A DNA stretch of 64,000 nucleotides, taken from NCBI GenBank assembly GCA_964397655.1, contig CAYNKA010000004.1, positions 248,001 to 312,000 of the forward strand, read 5' to 3'. Every line of letters starts with the position of its first letter. Position 1 is the stretch's first letter. The translations under genes were made by a program, and so were the position numbers. Shown here piece after piece: positions 23,958-32,941 of the stretch. The stretch comes from CAYNKA01 sp964397655 (GTDB lineage Bacteria; Spirochaetota; Spirochaetia; DTKZ01). The notes under the pieces are model-generated. The model was given only the letters and a program-made list of their open reading frames with translations. It did no database searches and was not told the origin of the DNA.

Positions 23958-24914
23958 ATGGCGGCGGACCGTTACATCCTCGAAGAGTACAAAGCGCGCA
24001 TCAACCGCGTGGTGGATTTCATCGAACGGAACCTCGGTCGGGACCTTTCGCTCGAGGACCTCGCCGGAATCGCAAATTTTTCGAAGTTTCATTTTCACCG
24101 CATCTTCTGCTCCATGGTCGGCGAGACGCTCTTCCGGTTCGTCATGCGTCTCCGCGTGGAGAAGGCCGCATCCTTCCTCGCGGCGAATCCCAAGATGCCC
24201 CTGACCGAGATCGCCTCGGAATGCGGATTCGCGGACTCGGCGCATTTCTCGCGGAGTTTCAAGTCGTACTTCGGCATGACGCCCAAGGCCTATCGCGAGC
24301 GTTCGGCGGGGGAAAGCAATCCGGTTCAAACGGAGCGCAAATTCAATCAAACGTTCGGCAACGGGGGAAAATCCTTTTCGTCGGCTCTGCCCTACAATCG
24401 GAACGATACGAAAACCGATTCAGGGAGGAACCATATGGAAGGAAAGGTCGAGGTCAGGGATTACCCGGAAACGAACGTGGCGTACGTGAGGTACATCGGC
24501 CCGTACAAGGGGAACGCGAAGCTGTTCGAAAAGCTGTTCGAAAAGCTCTACGCTTGGGCGGGTCCGCGCGGGCTCGTCGGTCCGGAGGCGAAGAACATCA
24601 TCGTCTATCACGACAATCCGGACATCACCCCGGAGGACAAGCTCAGGGTGAGCGTCTGTCTCACGGTACCGAAGGACGCGAAGTCGGAGGGAGAGGTCGG
24701 GCGGATGTCGATCCCGAAGGGAAAGTACGCCTTCGCCCGGTTCGAACTCGGGACGAAGGACTATGCTGCGGCATGGAATTGGGTCTACGGGACCTGGCTT
24801 CCCTCGAGCGGCTGGCAGTGCGACGACCGGCCCTGCTTCGAGCTCTACCACGAAACGATCGAGGGTACCGATCGAATGATCGTGGACATCGTCGTGCCGG
24901 TCAAGCCTCTCTAG
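23958..24914 (+). CDS. AraC family regulator with GyrI-like effector domain
   Basis: A 318-residue regulator. The N-terminal AraC/XylS double helix-turn-helix (about residues 8-110) includes LSLEDLAGIANFSKFHFHRI and the second motif IASECGFADSAHFSRSFKSY with FGMTPKAYR. A linker of about 45 residues leads to a GyrI-like domain (about 160-318; YVRYIGPYKG, FELYHETIEG) that in this family binds small hydrophobic or cationic ligands. Such AraC-GyrI proteins (SoxS/Rob-like or BmrR-like) often control efflux or stress genes. I chose the ATG at 23958 because the promoter lies just upstream; the longer frame from 23919 would begin within the -35 box. Confidence 0.85.
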   Translation: MAADRYILEEYKARINRVVDFIERNLGRDLSLEDLAGIANFSKFHFHRIFCSMVGETLFRFVMRLRVEKAASFLAANPKMPLTEIASECGFADSAHFSRSFKSYFGMTPKAYRERSAGESNPVQTERKFNQTFGNGGKSFSSALPYNRNDTKTDSGRNHMEGKVEVRDYPETNVAYVRYIGPYKGNAKLFEKLFEKLYAWAGPRGLVGPEAKNIIVYHDNPDITPEDKLRVSVCLTVPKDAKSEGEVGRMSIPKGKYAFARFELGTKDYAAAWNWVYGTWLPSSGWQCDDRPCFELYHETIEGTDRMIVDIVVPVKPL

Positions 24915-24980
24915 CCGTCGGGATATTCTCAAACCGCCCTCCGGATGCTACCATTTCGAACGGAACTGAAGGAGGGCGTT

Positions 24981-27086
24981 ATGAAGAAAGGACTGCTCCG
25001 CGTTCTCGTTTCGGCGGCGATCGTCGCAGTTCTCTCCCCGGCACCGCTCTTCGGGGGGGAAGGAAAGGTCGCGCTCGTTCTGGGGAACGGTTCATATACG
25101 AAGATACAACCGCTCGCGAATCCCGTGAACGACGCTGCGGACATGGCCGCGGCGCTCGGACGCATGGGATTCACGGTTCTTTCCGCCACCGACGCCGACC
25201 GAAGGACCATGCGGACGCGGATCGACGAATTCAGCCGGGCGATCCGGGGCGCGTCGATCGCGCTTTTCTATTACTCGGGGCACGGCGTTCAGCTCGACGG
25301 CGAGAACTATCTCGTCCCGGTCCACGCCGAGGTGTCCGTGCCCGGCGACGTTCCGGACGAATGCGTTCCGCTCTCGCGGATCACGGCGAGGATGGAGGAG
25401 GCCAGGGCCGGGACGAACGTGATCATCCTGGACGCCTGCAGGGACAATCCGTTCAGGGCGGTGACGCGGGGCATCGAGCGGGGGCTCGCCGTGATCGGCC
25501 GGAAGCCGCCCGAAAGCATCATCGTCTATGCGACCGCCGAGAACGAAAAGGCCGAGGACGGAAGCGGCAGGAACGGGGTCTTCACCGCCGCGCTGCTCAG
25601 GCACATCGAGCGGAAAGAGGCGTTCACGGACATTCTGCTCGACGTCAAGGCGGAGGTGAGGGCCGCCACCTCGGACAAGCAGAAACCCGCGAACTACGAC
25701 AACCTGACCCGGAAGGTCCATCTTTTCGGATCGGACGCCGCGGCGAAGCCGGTTCCGCGTCCTGCTTCGGAGCCGAGCGGCGCCGATGCGGTTCGGGCGG
25801 CGGAGGAACTGCGCCGCGGGATCGCCCTGTACTACGGCCGCGGGGTGAAGGAGGACCGGGAGGAAGCGAAGCGACGGATCGAGACCGCCGCGAACCTCGG
25901 GTCGGCCCGGGCCCAGTTCCAGCTGGCCTCCATGCATCTTTTCCAAAGATCGTATGCGCGTACCGGAGCGGGCGACATCGGGAGCCTCGATGAGGCGGTG
26001 AAGTGGCTGAGAATCGCAGCTGAAGCAGGTTTCCCGCAGGCCCAGCTGTATCTCGGCGGGTTATACAGGGACGGCGCCGGCGGTCTCGCGAAGAGCGAGG
26101 CCGAGGCGAAGAAGTGGTTCGATCGGGCAACCGCACAGCTTCCCGCGATGCTGCGCGACGCGAAGGAAGGCGACGTCGAGACGCTTCGGACGCTGTCCAT
26201 CCTCTACAGCATGGGCTTCGGCGTGCAGAAGGACGAAAGCGAGGCGAGGAAGTGGTTTCGCAGGCTCCTCGAAGTCTCCCGGTCGGACGCCGAAGGAGGA
26301 AGTCTCTCCGCCCAGATGTTTCTCGCCGAACAGGCGCTCTACGGCGAAGATGGTCTCGAACCTAATGAAGCCGAGGCCGCGAAGTGGTATCGAAGGGCCG
26401 CGGACCAGGGAAGCCTGGAGGCGATGTTCATGCTCGGCGGAATGTGCCTTGAAGGCCGGGGCATCGCGAAGGATTCGGCGGAGGCATTGAGACTCCTGCG
26501 AAAAGCCGCCGAGGGAGGCCACGAAGGGGCCCGGTGCAGACTCGGCATGCTGTACATCTCCGGGAACGTCGTGAAGAAGGACGTGGAGGAGGGCCTGCGG
26601 TGGTACGTGAAGGCGGCGGAGAAAGGCAGCATCCAGGCCATGCTCGACCTCGGGGATCTCTATTCGGCGGGATCCGGAGTTCCGAAGAATCCGGCCGAAG
26701 CCGCGAACTGGTATCGCAAGGCGGCCGAACTCGGGAACACCTACGCCCAGTACAATCTCGGCCGGATCTTCGAGGACGGAGCCGGCGTCGGGCAGAATTA
26801 CACGGAAGCCGCGAAATGGTACGGCCGGGCCGCGGAGCAGGGACACGCGGAGGCCCAGAACTGCCTCGCCGGTCTTTACGAGGAGGGCCTTGGCGTCATC
26901 CAGGATTTCGTCCTCGCCCACATGTGGTACAACCTCGAGACGATGTTCCGCTACGACGAGGACGGCAGGGCCGAGGCTGCCTCGAAGCGCGACGCGGTGG
27001 CGAAGAGAATGACGCCGGGGCAGATCGCGGAAGCCCAGAAGCTCGCTCGTGAGTGGATGGAAAACCATCCCGGCCTCAAGCCCTGA
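24981..27086 (+). CDS. Secreted caspase-like (C14) protein with Sel1 repeats
   Basis: A 701-residue exported protein. Signal peptide: MKKGLLRVLVSAAIVAVLSP, cleavage near residue 25. The caspase-fold domain (about 28-250) begins VALVLGNGSY and carries the catalytic His101 (YYSGHGVQ) and Cys153 (LDACRDNPF). About ten Sel1-type repeats follow (about 285-675), each of about 36 residues with the pattern A(A/E)xWYRKAAExGxxxAQxxLGxxYxxGxGV. Sel1 solenoids mediate protein-protein contacts, so the caspase domain may be recruited to a partner. The start follows AGGAGG. There is no obvious operon partner; the next gene is convergent. Confidence 0.88.
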   Translation: MKKGLLRVLVSAAIVAVLSPAPLFGGEGKVALVLGNGSYTKIQPLANPVNDAADMAAALGRMGFTVLSATDADRRTMRTRIDEFSRAIRGASIALFYYSGHGVQLDGENYLVPVHAEVSVPGDVPDECVPLSRITARMEEARAGTNVIILDACRDNPFRAVTRGIERGLAVIGRKPPESIIVYATAENEKAEDGSGRNGVFTAALLRHIERKEAFTDILLDVKAEVRAATSDKQKPANYDNLTRKVHLFGSDAAAKPVPRPASEPSGADAVRAAEELRRGIALYYGRGVKEDREEAKRRIETAANLGSARAQFQLASMHLFQRSYARTGAGDIGSLDEAVKWLRIAAEAGFPQAQLYLGGLYRDGAGGLAKSEAEAKKWFDRATAQLPAMLRDAKEGDVETLRTLSILYSMGFGVQKDESEARKWFRRLLEVSRSDAEGGSLSAQMFLAEQALYGEDGLEPNEAEAAKWYRRAADQGSLEAMFMLGGMCLEGRGIAKDSAEALRLLRKAAEGGHEGARCRLGMLYISGNVVKKDVEEGLRWYVKAAEKGSIQAMLDLGDLYSAGSGVPKNPAEAANWYRKAAELGNTYAQYNLGRIFEDGAGVGQNYTEAAKWYGRAAEQGHAEAQNCLAGLYEEGLGVIQDFVLAHMWYNLETMFRYDEDGRAEAASKRDAVAKRMTPGQIAEAQKLAREWMENHPGLKP

Positions 27087-27153
27087 ATACGGGCGTCTCG
27101 TCCTTCGGGGAAGGACCCTCCGGCACGACCCGTCTCCGCAGGCTGCGGCGGAT

Positions 27154-28785
27154 TTACGGGCGTCCAGTCCATCGACCGAAGGCCTCGGTGAAGAAGGGCG
27201 CGTGGTTCGATCCGAAGTACGGAGGCAGGCGCCGGACCAGAGGCGCGAGGGCCGGGTGCCGCTTGAACCGCCGCTCGATGAAATTCCGCGCCTCTCCGCG
27301 GTTCCATCCCCTGGGATGGACGAATTCGCTGTATAAGGAAAGGTCTCCCTCGTAGAACGGGGCGGTATCGAGGTCCCCGGCGAGTTCGCTCCCGCGCGGC
27401 AGGTTGAAGATCGCGAGGTTGAGAAAGCCGATGCAGTCGGCGTGGACCGCCGCGAATTCGAGGGTGCTTTCCGCCTCCTCCGGCCCCTCGGCCGGCGTCC
27501 CGAAGAGCAGGTACACGAATGCGGAGATGCCGGCCGCATGCAGGCTGCGGAGGACCCGTGACGCGCTTCCCACCGTGGTTCCTTTTTCCATGGAATCCAA
27601 CACGGCCTGACTGCCCGACTCGATCCCGAGCTTCAGCATGACGCAACCGGCCTTCGCAAGGGCCCTGCAGAACTCCTCGTCCTCCAGGGCGGGATCGACG
27701 CGCGCGAAGCCGTACCAGGGGACTTCGGGCGGCCGTTCCGCGAGGGTCTTGAGAAGGGCCGGGCTCATCTCGCTGTCCAGAAAGTGGATGAGGACGGGGG
27801 ATGTCGCTTTTACGAGCGCTTCCAGTGCTTCCGGGACCTTCGCCGCGGGGACGGAGGAATAAGGGGAATTCTCCGCTTTTTCGGGACAGAAGGCGCATTT
27901 TCTCCATGCACAGCCCGAGGATGCGGCATAGGGGAGGATGAAACCGGGGGCGAGGTAGGGAAGACCCGCGAAATCGGCGTAATCGGGCGTGAAAAACCTT
28001 CCTCCGTCCCCGCGACCTCCGTCCCCGGAGCCTTCCTCCGTCCCTCGGGCGAGGCCGAGAAGCGGCCTCTCTCCGGGGCCCTCCACGAGAAGGTCGAAGG
28101 CCCCGGCGAAGGGCCTGTCGAAACCGGGAAGCCGGAGCCAGGACGTGACGAGGCTTCCGCCGAGGACGAGCCTTGTTTCGGGCGAGCGCGACCGAATGAG
28201 GCCCGCGATCGCGAAGGCGGGGAGGGCCTGGCTCAGGAACGAGAGGGAAATCCCCGCGATCCGGGGCGCTCCGGCTTCGAGAAGCTTGTCCGTCGCGCGG
28301 TCGAGGAAGGGGAAAAGAGGGCTCGATTCGGGCTTTTCGAAGACTGCGAGAAGGTCTCCGCTCCGGAGAGGGCTGCGGCCTGCCTCCTCGTAGTCGCAGA
28401 GGGACAGCCGCGAGGCGCGCGCAGCGGAGCCTCGGCTCCAGGCCGAGGAGTCTCCGAGCCCGCCGGATCGAAAGCGGATTATCCGGTTCAGGTCCTCGAC
28501 CGCTCGCACGTATCTCGGGAAATTCCGGTAGCCGGCCGGGCTTGCGAGGAGGTCGAAGCTGCGCAAGCGGTTCTTGAACGCTCGCCGGGTCCATGTGTCG
28601 CGGGCAGGCTCTTCGGGATCGCGGAGCATGGAGTCTAGGGTCAGGAAGGCGAGGTCCGCCGCGCTGCAGGCGAAGCCTCCGTCCCTGAGGGCCCCCGCGA
28701 GGCGGGCGATTCCGGCCGGCGCCTCGCAGGGCTTCGCCGACGGCGGATTGAGGAGAAGAACGGAGGCTTTCGGAGGGGCGGTCAT
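27154..28785 (-). CDS. Radical SAM protein with N-terminal B12-binding-like domain
   Basis: A 543-residue protein. The first 240 residues resemble the B12-binding-like domain of many radical SAM enzymes (LLLNPPSAKP at the start, GISLSFLSQALPA, LVLGGSLVTSW). The radical SAM core follows, with the iron-sulfur motif near residues 290-297 reading SGCAWRKCAFC. The cysteine spacing is CX4CX2C, not the common CX3CX2C. A downstream KLGIESGSQAVLDSMEKGTT block matches the SAM-binding GIESG region. Substrate unknown. It starts 15 bases after the proB stop with a GAGG site, so it is the third gene of a proA-proB operon. That linkage to proline synthesis is unexplained. Confidence 0.78.
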   Translation of the reverse strand: MTAPPKASVLLLNPPSAKPCEAPAGIARLAGALRDGGFACSAADLAFLTLDSMLRDPEEPARDTWTRRAFKNRLRSFDLLASPAGYRNFPRYVRAVEDLNRIIRFRSGGLGDSSAWSRGSAARASRLSLCDYEEAGRSPLRSGDLLAVFEKPESSPLFPFLDRATDKLLEAGAPRIAGISLSFLSQALPAFAIAGLIRSRSPETRLVLGGSLVTSWLRLPGFDRPFAGAFDLLVEGPGERPLLGLARGTEEGSGDGGRGDGGRFFTPDYADFAGLPYLAPGFILPYAASSGCAWRKCAFCPEKAENSPYSSVPAAKVPEALEALVKATSPVLIHFLDSEMSPALLKTLAERPPEVPWYGFARVDPALEDEEFCRALAKAGCVMLKLGIESGSQAVLDSMEKGTTVGSASRVLRSLHAAGISAFVYLLFGTPAEGPEEAESTLEFAAVHADCIGFLNLAIFNLPRGSELAGDLDTAPFYEGDLSLYSEFVHPRGWNRGEARNFIERRFKRHPALAPLVRRLPPYFGSNHAPFFTEAFGRWTGRP

Positions 28786-28800
28786 CGGCGGTCCCGGACC

Positions 28801-29898
28801 TCAGTCCAGAAACACGATGTCTTCGGGCCGGGCGACGACGTCGCGTTTCTTCGCCCCGAGCTGTTTCCGTATCTCAGAGCTGTGCTTCCCGAGGAGGCTC
28901 TTGAGTTCCGTGGAGTTGAGGCCCGTGACGATCTTCGCGACGTCGTTCACCGATACGATGTCGCCCGCGGCGAACACGCCCTGGACCTCGTGGACGCCCG
29001 AGGGCAGGAGACTCTTGTGCGCGCGAAGGGCCTTGATGGCGCCCTCGTCCACGATGATTTTTCCCTCTGGCGCCGCGTTGATGATCCAGCGTTCGCGGGC
29101 CGCGAGCTTCTCCTGCGCGAGGAAGAGGGTTCCGATCTCCTCGCCCGAGAGGATGCGGGCGAGCACGTCCTTCTCCCTCCCGTGGGCAAGGACCATGCGG
29201 CAGCCCGCCCTTGCCGCGATCTGGGCCGCGAGGACCTTGGTTTTCATCCCGCCTGTGGAGAAGGTGCTTCCAGCCGCTCCCGCGCATGCGAGGATCTCGT
29301 CGGTCACCTTCTTCACGAGCCGTATCGGCTTGGCATCGGGATGTTCCTTCGGGTTCGCGTCGTAGAGCGCATCGATGTCGGTGAGGAGGATGAGGAGATC
29401 AGCGTCCACCTTGCTCGCCACGAGGGCGGAGAGACGGTCGTTGTCGCCGAAGGCGTTGCCGATCTCCGCGGTGGAAATCGAGTCGTTCTCGTTGAAGATC
29501 GGCACCACACCGAGGGAAAGGAGGGTGTCGACGCTGTTCCTGAGGTTGAGGTAGCTTTTCCGGTTGTTGAGCACCTCGCGCGTGAGCAGGATCTGTGCGG
29601 TGACCATGCCGTATTCCCGGAAGATCTCCTTGTACTCCTTCATGAGGAGCGGCTGGCCGATGGAGGCGCAGGCCTGGCGCATCTTCACGCTCGTGATCTT
29701 CTCGCGGATGCCGAGCTCGCCGGCCCCCATCCCGATCGCGCCGGAGGTGACCACGAGCACCTTTCTTCCGGCCTCGACGAGTCCGGCGATCTGGCCGGCC
29801 ATGGTCCTGAGGTAGCCCGTGTCCACGCTGTGGTTCTTCGAGAGGAGGTTCGTCCCGATCTTGATGACGACCCTTTCGGCTTTCTTGAAATTCCTCAT
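28801..29898 (-). CDS. proB: Glutamate 5-kinase
   Basis: A 365-residue enzyme that phosphorylates glutamate in the first step of proline synthesis. The amino acid kinase domain (about 8-255) has VVIKIGTNLL at the start, LVVTSGAIGMG, FNENDSIS and FGDNDRLSALVA. The C-terminal PUA domain (about 275-355) is present, as in the long bacterial form. The ATG at 29898 overlaps the proA stop codon (ATGA), so the two are translationally coupled. The order proA-proB is the reverse of that in Escherichia coli. Confidence 0.96.
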   Translation of the reverse strand: MRNFKKAERVVIKIGTNLLSKNHSVDTGYLRTMAGQIAGLVEAGRKVLVVTSGAIGMGAGELGIREKITSVKMRQACASIGQPLLMKEYKEIFREYGMVTAQILLTREVLNNRKSYLNLRNSVDTLLSLGVVPIFNENDSISTAEIGNAFGDNDRLSALVASKVDADLLILLTDIDALYDANPKEHPDAKPIRLVKKVTDEILACAGAAGSTFSTGGMKTKVLAAQIAARAGCRMVLAHGREKDVLARILSGEEIGTLFLAQEKLAARERWIINAAPEGKIIVDEGAIKALRAHKSLLPSGVHEVQGVFAAGDIVSVNDVAKIVTGLNSTELKSLLGKHSSEIRKQLGAKKRDVVARPEDIVFLD

Positions 29899-31181
29899 GT
29901 CGTGAGATCCCGGTGCGTGTAGGTTTTCGCGTCCGGCCCCGAGTAGTCCGCGACGATCTGGCCGGAGCCGAAGAGGCGCCACTTGTAGATGACGAGGCCC
30001 TCCAGGCCCACGGGCCCCCTGGCGTGCAGCTTGCCCGTGGAGATGCCGACCTCCGCGCCCAGGCCGTAGCGGTAGCCGTCGGCGAATCGGGTGGAGGCGT
30101 TCCAGATCACGTCAGCCGAGTCCACCCGGTCCATGAACCGGAGGGCCTTTTCGCGGGAACGAGTGGCGATCGCGTCGGTGTGGCGCGAGCCGTAGATGTT
30201 GATATGGTCGACGGCTTCATCCAGCGATCCGACGATCTTGATCGAAAGAATGTAATCGAGGTATTCGGTCTTCCAGTCCTCCTCGGTCGCGGGCGAGCAG
30301 GGGATGATTTTCCGGGTCTCGTCGCAGCCTCGGAGTTCCACGTGCTTCTCGTCCATCGCCTTCTTGAGGAGGGGAAGGTATTCCGCCGCCGCGCCTCGGT
30401 GCACGAGGAGGGTCTCGATCGCGTTGCAGACCGCGACGTACTGGGTCTTGGAGTCCACGGCGAGCCGGACCGCCATCGCGCGATCCGCGTCCTCGTCTAC
30501 GTAGAGGTGGCAGAGGCCGTCGGCGTGTCCCATGACCGGGATGAGGGTGTTCTTCATGATGTGCCGGACGAACTCGTTCGATCCCCGGGGGATTATGAGA
30601 TCGATGGACGAGTGGAGGGCGAGCATCTCGTTCACCTCCTCCCGTGTTTCGAGGAGATGGATCCAGCCTTCCGGGAGTCCGGCCTTCGCCGAGGCTTCGG
30701 CGATCGTGTCGGCGAGAACGCGGTTCGTCTCCAGGGCCTCCCTGCCTCCCTTGAGGATTACGGCGTTCCCGCTTTTCAGGCAGAGCGTGGAAATCTGGAC
30801 AAGGGCGTCCGGCCGGGACTCGAAGATCACGCCGATGACGCCGATGGGGCAGGTGGTCCGGTAGAGCTCGAGCCCCGCGTCGAGTTCTCGGGCGGAAAGC
30901 ACGCGCCCTACGGGGTCCGGGAGGCCGAGGAGGCTGTCGATGCCGTCGCAGACGCCGGCGAGCTTCTGTCCGTCGAATCTGAGCCGCGCGAGGAGGGGCG
31001 GCGCGAGTCCTTCCTGCTCCGACCGTTCGAGGTCCTTCCGGTTCGCTTCGAGGACGGACTCCCGGCGTGAAAGGAGGGCGGCGCGGATTTCCCCGAGTGC
31101 GCTGTTTTTCGTCTCGGCTCCGAGCGAACCGAGGACGACCGAGGCTTTTTTCGCGGCCTTCGCCGCATCTTCGCATCTCAT
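29895..31181 (-). CDS. proA: Gamma-glutamyl phosphate reductase
   Basis: A 428-residue aldehyde-dehydrogenase-fold enzyme that reduces gamma-glutamyl phosphate to glutamate semialdehyde with NADPH. Family blocks include IGVIFESRPDALVQI, SGNAVILKGGREA, IIPRGSNEFVRHI, the catalytic Cys in YVAVCNAIETLLVH and GLEGLVIYKWRL near the end. It is the first gene of a proA-proB-radical SAM operon. A -10 box TAAAGT ends 8 bases before the ATG with TTGTTC 18 bases further upstream, and no Shine-Dalgarno is seen. Confidence 0.96.
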   Translation of the reverse strand: MRCEDAAKAAKKASVVLGSLGAETKNSALGEIRAALLSRRESVLEANRKDLERSEQEGLAPPLLARLRFDGQKLAGVCDGIDSLLGLPDPVGRVLSARELDAGLELYRTTCPIGVIGVIFESRPDALVQISTLCLKSGNAVILKGGREALETNRVLADTIAEASAKAGLPEGWIHLLETREEVNEMLALHSSIDLIIPRGSNEFVRHIMKNTLIPVMGHADGLCHLYVDEDADRAMAVRLAVDSKTQYVAVCNAIETLLVHRGAAAEYLPLLKKAMDEKHVELRGCDETRKIIPCSPATEEDWKTEYLDYILSIKIVGSLDEAVDHINIYGSRHTDAIATRSREKALRFMDRVDSADVIWNASTRFADGYRYGLGAEVGISTGKLHARGPVGLEGLVIYKWRLFGSGQIVADYSGPDAKTYTHRDLTT

Positions 31182-31189
31182 TGCAGGTT

Positions 31190-31219
31190 ACTTTAACGCT
31201 TCCCGGGGGCGAAGAACAA
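31190..31219 (-). promoter_or_regulatory. Promoter of proA
   Basis: On the minus strand TTGTTC (31214-31219), an 18-base spacer and TAAAGT (31190-31195), 8 bases before the proA ATG. Confidence 0.5.
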
Positions 31220-31267
31220 GACGTGATCCCGTCCGAATGAATCGCCGCCGCTTCCGAACGTTTTTTC

Positions 31268-31296
31268 TTGACCTGGATATTGCCATGCTTTACAAT
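31268..31296 (+). promoter_or_regulatory. Promoter of the GntR/MBL/TRAP operon
   Basis: TTGACC (31268-31273), a 17-base spacer and TACAAT (31291-31296). Confidence 0.7.
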
Positions 31297-31343
31297 CAAT
31301 CTCATCGACTCAGCGGACGTCTGATAAGTAGCGAGGATCCTCT

Positions 31344-32054
31344 GTGCAACCATTGAAGACTGTACGATTGTCCGAACGTGTATGCGAGGTCTTGAAGAAG
31401 CTCATCACGGAAGAGGGATTCAAGCCCGGGGACAAATTCTATTCGGAAAACGAGCTCACGAAAAGACTGCAGGTGAGCCGCTCGTCCGTAAGGGAGGCGG
31501 TGCGCATACTCGAGGCTACCGGCTTGGTGAGGGTCGAGCACGGCAAGGGCATATTCGTTTCGGATCCGAGCTACCAGGGCTTCGACGCCTTCTCGAGCTG
31601 GCTCGCCGACAACAAGGAAGGAATCCTGGAACATTTCGAAGTGAGGCTCCTCATCGATCCGAAGGCCGCCGCCTACGCCGCGAGGAACGCGGAGGAGGAA
31701 GACCTGGCCGCGTTGGACGCTGTCTGCGCGGAATTCAAGCGGAGCGCCGAGACGGGGAACACCGAAGAATTGATCAAGATCGACGAGCAGTTTCATTCCA
31801 CCATCGCGAAATCTACGAAGAACAGGACCCTGTCCGTCCTGATGAAGACGATGACGAAGCTGCTCCACGAAGGTTGGATCTCCAGCCTCCATGTTCCCGG
31901 CAGGGTGGGGAAAACCGTGAAGGAGCATTGCAGGATCGTGGACGCCATCAGGAGCCGCGACTCCGAAAAGGCGGAACGGGCGATGGTCGATCATCTGCAG
32001 AAGGCTCTCAAGGACATTCAGGCGTCCATGAAAGAGGGGAATCATGCCGGTTAG
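31344..32054 (+). CDS. GntR family (FadR/FCD type) transcriptional regulator
   Basis: A 236-residue regulator starting at a GTG with GAGGAT upstream. The winged helix (about 1-70) contains FYSENELTKRLQVSRSSVRE and VRILEATGLVRVEHGKGIFV. The C-terminal FCD all-helical effector domain (about 85-225) shows the family metal/ligand residues around DEQFHSTIAKSTKN and EHCRIVDAIRSRD. FCD regulators usually bind a carboxylic acid or sugar acid. The next gene begins inside its last codons (11-base overlap), so it is the first gene of an operon with a TRAP transporter, whose substrate is probably its effector. Confidence 0.9.
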   Translation: MQPLKTVRLSERVCEVLKKLITEEGFKPGDKFYSENELTKRLQVSRSSVREAVRILEATGLVRVEHGKGIFVSDPSYQGFDAFSSWLADNKEGILEHFEVRLLIDPKAAAYAARNAEEEDLAALDAVCAEFKRSAETGNTEELIKIDEQFHSTIAKSTKNRTLSVLMKTMTKLLHEGWISSLHVPGRVGKTVKEHCRIVDAIRSRDSEKAERAMVDHLQKALKDIQASMKEGNHAG

Positions 32055-32874
32055 GGTCGTCACGCTTGTGGAGAACTCCGGAGGAGAGCATCTCGCGCTT
32101 CTGCACGAACATGGGCTTTCCTTCTACGTGGAAAAGGACGGACGGAAACTGCTCTTCGACCTCGGGCAGTCCGACGCCTTCCTGAAGAACGCCGGGAAGT
32201 TGAACATCGATCTTTCCGACGTGGAGTTCGTCGTTGCGAGCCACGGCCACTACGATCATTCCGGCGGCCTGCGGTCCCTCGTCGGGGTCGCGAAGCGTTT
32301 CACGTTCGCGGCGGGCAGGGGGTTCTTCGACGGGAAGTACGCGACGGACGGCTTCGCGTACGAATTCCTCGGCAACGATTTCGACGAAGGTTTTCTCGAC
32401 GGGAACGGAATCCCGCGGCGCACGATCGGTGTCGGCAAGGAGGAAATCCTCCCCGGAGTTTTCGTCCTCTCCGGCTTCCCCCGCGTCCACGCGGACGAGG
32501 TCGTCAATCCCCGCTTCAGGCTGTTGAGGAACGGAAAGTTCGAAGCGGACGCCTTCGAGGACGAGGTGCTTCTCGCGATCGATGCCGGGAAGGGGATGGT
32601 TGTATTGCTGGGTTGCTCGCATCCGGGCTTGAAGAACATGCTCGACGCCGTGAAAGCGTCCTTTCCGAAACCGATCCTCGCGATCCTGGGAGGGACGCAT
32701 CTCGTGGAGGCGTCCGCCGGGAGCCTGGAACGCTCGCTCGCCTACCTCGACGCGTTGTCCGCGGGCGTCCTGGGGTTGTCGCACTGCACGGGCAAGACCG
32801 CCGTGGACCGGATCGCCGCATCCCCTCTCCGGCAGTTCCGCAACGGAACGGGACGCATGCTGGCGTTCGACTGA
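32044..32874 (+). CDS. Metallo-beta-lactamase fold hydrolase
   Basis: A 276-residue cytosolic MBL-fold protein. The metal motif is SHGHYDHSGG (about residues 63-72, HxHxDH), with a second GCSHPGL and a GGTHLVE histidine later. The arrangement resembles the MBL subgroup annotated as dihydropterin ribofuranosyl-aminobenzene phosphate synthase-like, in which actual reactions vary. Its position between a FadR-type regulator (11-base overlap) and a TRAP transporter suggests that it acts on the imported compound, perhaps a lactone or phosphoester. That is inference. Confidence 0.85.
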   Translation: MPVRVVTLVENSGGEHLALLHEHGLSFYVEKDGRKLLFDLGQSDAFLKNAGKLNIDLSDVEFVVASHGHYDHSGGLRSLVGVAKRFTFAAGRGFFDGKYATDGFAYEFLGNDFDEGFLDGNGIPRRTIGVGKEEILPGVFVLSGFPRVHADEVVNPRFRLLRNGKFEADAFEDEVLLAIDAGKGMVVLLGCSHPGLKNMLDAVKASFPKPILAILGGTHLVEASAGSLERSLAYLDALSAGVLGLSHCTGKTAVDRIAASPLRQFRNGTGRMLAFD

Positions 32875-32941
32875 TTCGCGCATAGGGGACCGGGCCTCGC
32901 CCTGTCCTTGAAATATGCAACGTCAAACAGGAGGAAGTATC

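Noticed and set aside
31260..32940. A second copy of the ACCTGTNNNACAGGT operator near the first TRAP operon
   Set aside because: I read the promoter region and the gap before dctP and found no palindrome of that type.
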